Shown: piece by piece, positions 62,392 through 64,000 of the stretch | Position numbering within the stretch: position 1 is the stretch's first letter | How the letters are laid out: each line of letters opens with the position of its first letter | Origin: Hyphomicrobiales bacterium | Lineage (GTDB): Bacteria > Pseudomonadota > Alphaproteobacteria > Rhizobiales > Rhizobiaceae | Direction: 5' to 3' | Assembly: GCA_900469965.1 (NCBI GenBank) | Contig: UBZP01000003.1 | Location: 62,293-126,292 of the forward strand | DNA length: 64,000 bases | Translations under genes and position numbers: made by a program | The notes under the pieces: generated by a model | What the model was told of the DNA's origin: nothing | The model's database searches: none | Seen by the model: only the letters and a program-made list of their open reading frames with translations

Positions 62392-63084
62392 ATGGAAGCA
62401 ACGCTCGTGTCCATCGGATTCAGAATTCTGCCACGCCGCCGCAAGGTGACCGCCGAAACCGCAAAGCGCTTTCTCGATGTCCCCGTCGCTTGCGTCAGCG
62501 ACGCCATGAACCGCCTGACCGCCGGCGGGCCCACGCTCCGCCCGCTCCATGCCGGTGGCACCATGGCCGGCGCCGCCTTTACGGTCCGGACCCGCCCCGG
62601 TGACAACCTGATGATCCACAAGGCCCTCAAGATGGCCGAGCCGGGCGACGTCATCGTCGTAGACGCCGGCGGCGATCTCTCCAACGCGCTCGTCGGGGAA
62701 ATGATGCTGTCACATGCCCGCGCCATCGGCGTCGTCGGCGTCGTCATCAACGGCGCCGTGCGGGACTACGGCTGGATCCGCACCAACACCTATCCGGTGT
62801 TCGCCGCCGGCGTGACCCACCGCGGCCCCTACAAGGACGGCCCGGGCGAGATCAACGTGCCGATCTCGCTGGGCGGCATGGTGATCGAACCGGGAGACCT
62901 CGTCATCGGCGACGATGATGGCCTGCTCTGCGTCCCCTACGACCAGACCGAAGCCCTCTACCAGGCCGCCGCCAAAAAGCACGAGACCGAATCCAAGACC
63001 CTCGCCAATACGCTGGCCGGCAAGCTCGACCCCAAGCTCTGGGTCGACGAAACGCTCCAGCGTCTCGGCTGCGAAGGCCTCTAA
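62392..63084 (+). CDS. RraA/HMG-CHA aldolase-like protein
   Basis: 230 residues from the ATG at 62392; a GTG at 62407 with GGAAG before it may be the real start. RraA-like fold: VACVSDAMNRLTAGGPTLRP, AGAAFTVRTRPGDNLMIHKA, IVVDAGGDLSNALVGEMMLS, VGVVINGAVRDYGWIRTNTY (catalytic Arg-Asp of aldolases in GAVRD) and DLVIGDDDGLLCVPY. The GAVRD motif and the D-x20-R-D-type metal site fit class II 4-carboxy-4-hydroxy-2-oxoadipate aldolases, which split CHA into pyruvate and oxaloacetate. This follows directly from the LigJ-like hydratase step. Confidence 0.85.
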   Translation: MEATLVSIGFRILPRRRKVTAETAKRFLDVPVACVSDAMNRLTAGGPTLRPLHAGGTMAGAAFTVRTRPGDNLMIHKALKMAEPGDVIVVDAGGDLSNALVGEMMLSHARAIGVVGVVINGAVRDYGWIRTNTYPVFAAGVTHRGPYKDGPGEINVPISLGGMVIEPGDLVIGDDDGLLCVPYDQTEALYQAAAKKHETESKTLANTLAGKLDPKLWVDETLQRLGCEGL

Positions 63085-63139
63085 CCCGCTCGGGCCGCGG
63101 CCGCCTCGCGGGCCGGGCATCCATTCAAGGAGATGAACC

Positions 63140-64000
63140 TTGGCAAACGTCGTCATCGATGGAATCGACACCTACTACGAGGTGATCGGCTCCGGCCCTC
63201 CCCTCTTGATGTGCGCCCCCGGCGGCTTCGATGCCGACGTGGAAAAGTGGCGGACCCAGGGCATCTATTCGCAGGTGAAGTTCCTCGACAATCTGACGAA
63301 GGACTACACCTGCATCGCCTTCGACCGCCGCGACACCGGCAAGTCCGGTGGCCGCGTCGAGGCCCTGCAATGGGTCGACTATGCGCACCACGCCAAGGGC
63401 ATGCTCGACGCGCTCGGCATCGACAAGGCCTTTATCATGGGCGGTTGCATGGGATGCACCGTCGCCGCCGCCTTCGGCGTCGCCTACCCGCAGGCCACGG
63501 CCGGCATGGTGCTCTTCTGGCCCGTCGGCGGCGCCAGGTACCGGATCAACGGGCACCAGCGCTTTGCCGAGCATCTGGCCTTTGTCCACCAGAACGGGCT
63601 CGAAGCCGTCGTTGATCTTGCCAGGCAGCCCGGCAGCGCCTTCGGCAAGGACCCGCGCGTCGGCCCGTGGGTTTCGGTCCTGCGCACCGATCCGGCGTTT
63701 GCCGAACGCTATGCGAAGCAGAACGTCGAGCAGTACAAGCTGATCGTGGCAGGCATGGTCCGGCGCCTTCTGGATCGCGACACCTCGCCGTGTGCCGAAC
63801 CGGAGGAACTGCTGCGGCTTGGCATCCCGACCCTGATCGTGCCGGGCGCCGACGCGTCCCACGCGACATCGGCAGCACGCTATCTGCAGGAATGCATTCC
63901 GGGCTCCGAATACTGGGATGTCCCGGTCTCCGCCCAGACCGAGGCGGCCACCAATGCCCGGGTGATCGCGTTCCTGACCGGGGCCGCCGGCTTCGCCTGA
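63140..64000 (+). CDS. Alpha/beta hydrolase with Cys in the nucleophile position
   Basis: 286 residues, complete: its TGA is the last codon of the window. MANVVIDGIDTYYEVIGSGP, LLMCAPGGFDADVEKW and IAFDRRDTGKSGG mark the fold. The nucleophile elbow reads MGGCMGCTVAAAFG, so the Sm-x-Nu-x-Sm position holds Cys where Ser is usual, as in dienelactone hydrolases. The acid may be Asp in VPGADASHATSAARY. No canonical C-terminal GxGH is seen, and the final helix TEAATNARVIAFL lacks the His. It may be a C-C hydrolase, a lactonase or a non-canonical enzyme. It follows the aldolase-like gene by 55 bp. Confidence 0.85.
   Translation: MANVVIDGIDTYYEVIGSGPPLLMCAPGGFDADVEKWRTQGIYSQVKFLDNLTKDYTCIAFDRRDTGKSGGRVEALQWVDYAHHAKGMLDALGIDKAFIMGGCMGCTVAAAFGVAYPQATAGMVLFWPVGGARYRINGHQRFAEHLAFVHQNGLEAVVDLARQPGSAFGKDPRVGPWVSVLRTDPAFAERYAKQNVEQYKLIVAGMVRRLLDRDTSPCAEPEELLRLGIPTLIVPGADASHATSAARYLQECIPGSEYWDVPVSAQTEAATNARVIAFLTGAAGFA

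Overview
The window is GC-rich bacterial DNA with tightly packed genes, many 1-8 nt start/stop overlaps and no RNA genes that I can recognise. Its content points to an alphaproteobacterium of the Hyphomicrobiales (Rhizobiales), probably Rhizobiaceae. The main evidence is a near-complete counterpart of the Sinorhizobium meliloti galactoglucan (EPS II; exp/wg) cluster. A MASE1/PAS histidine kinase, several TetR and LysR regulators, a tripartite tricarboxylate transporter and a palindromic intergenic mosaic-type element agree with this.

Region 1 (1-17.4 kb) is mixed accessory and stress content. It starts with a sensor kinase cut by the left edge and a lipoprotein hydrolase. A TetR gene diverges from a small operon holding a DUF1127-MsrB chimera and msrA. 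Next come a YeeE/YedE sulfur-compound transporter and a group of small-molecule enzymes (epoxide hydrolase, cupin, VOC protein, alpha/beta hydrolase) beside a LysR gene. A TetR-controlled RND efflux operon and a degenerate GGDEF protein end the region.

Region 2 (17.4-46 kb) is the exopolysaccharide locus. A leftward arm runs from the MarR-type regulator wggR through wgcA, wgaA, wgaB, two pyruvyl-transferase-family genes and a secreted glycosidase-like gene to rmlA-rmlC-rmlB-rmlD. A rightward arm holds the type I secretion pair wgdA-wgdB, the small RTX protein wgeA, glycosyltransferases, a methyltransferase and membrane/accessory proteins (wgeB-wgeG), then galU. A leftward alpha/beta hydrolase gene closes the locus. 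Four copies of one AT-rich imperfect palindrome sit before wgaA, between wggR and wgdA, before wgeA and before the hydrolase gene. I read them as WggR operators tying the locus into one regulon. A 285-bp cloverleaf-like palindromic element separates the two pyruvyl-transferase genes.

Region 3 (46-64 kb) is metabolic. A leftward operon carries tctA-tctB, two tctC paralogues, a beta-hydroxyacid dehydrogenase, a bicupin, an orphan EutA-like ATPase, a LysR regulator and gpmI. Divergent from it are a split chromate-transporter pair and a catabolic set: a dihydroxyphthalate-decarboxylase-like protein, a LigJ-like hydratase, a zinc alcohol dehydrogenase, an RraA/CHA-aldolase-like protein and an alpha/beta hydrolase. 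Together they suggest uptake of a carboxylated substrate and its degradation through oxalomesaconate/CHA-type intermediates, ending in oxaloacetate and pyruvate. The substrate itself cannot be read from the sequence.
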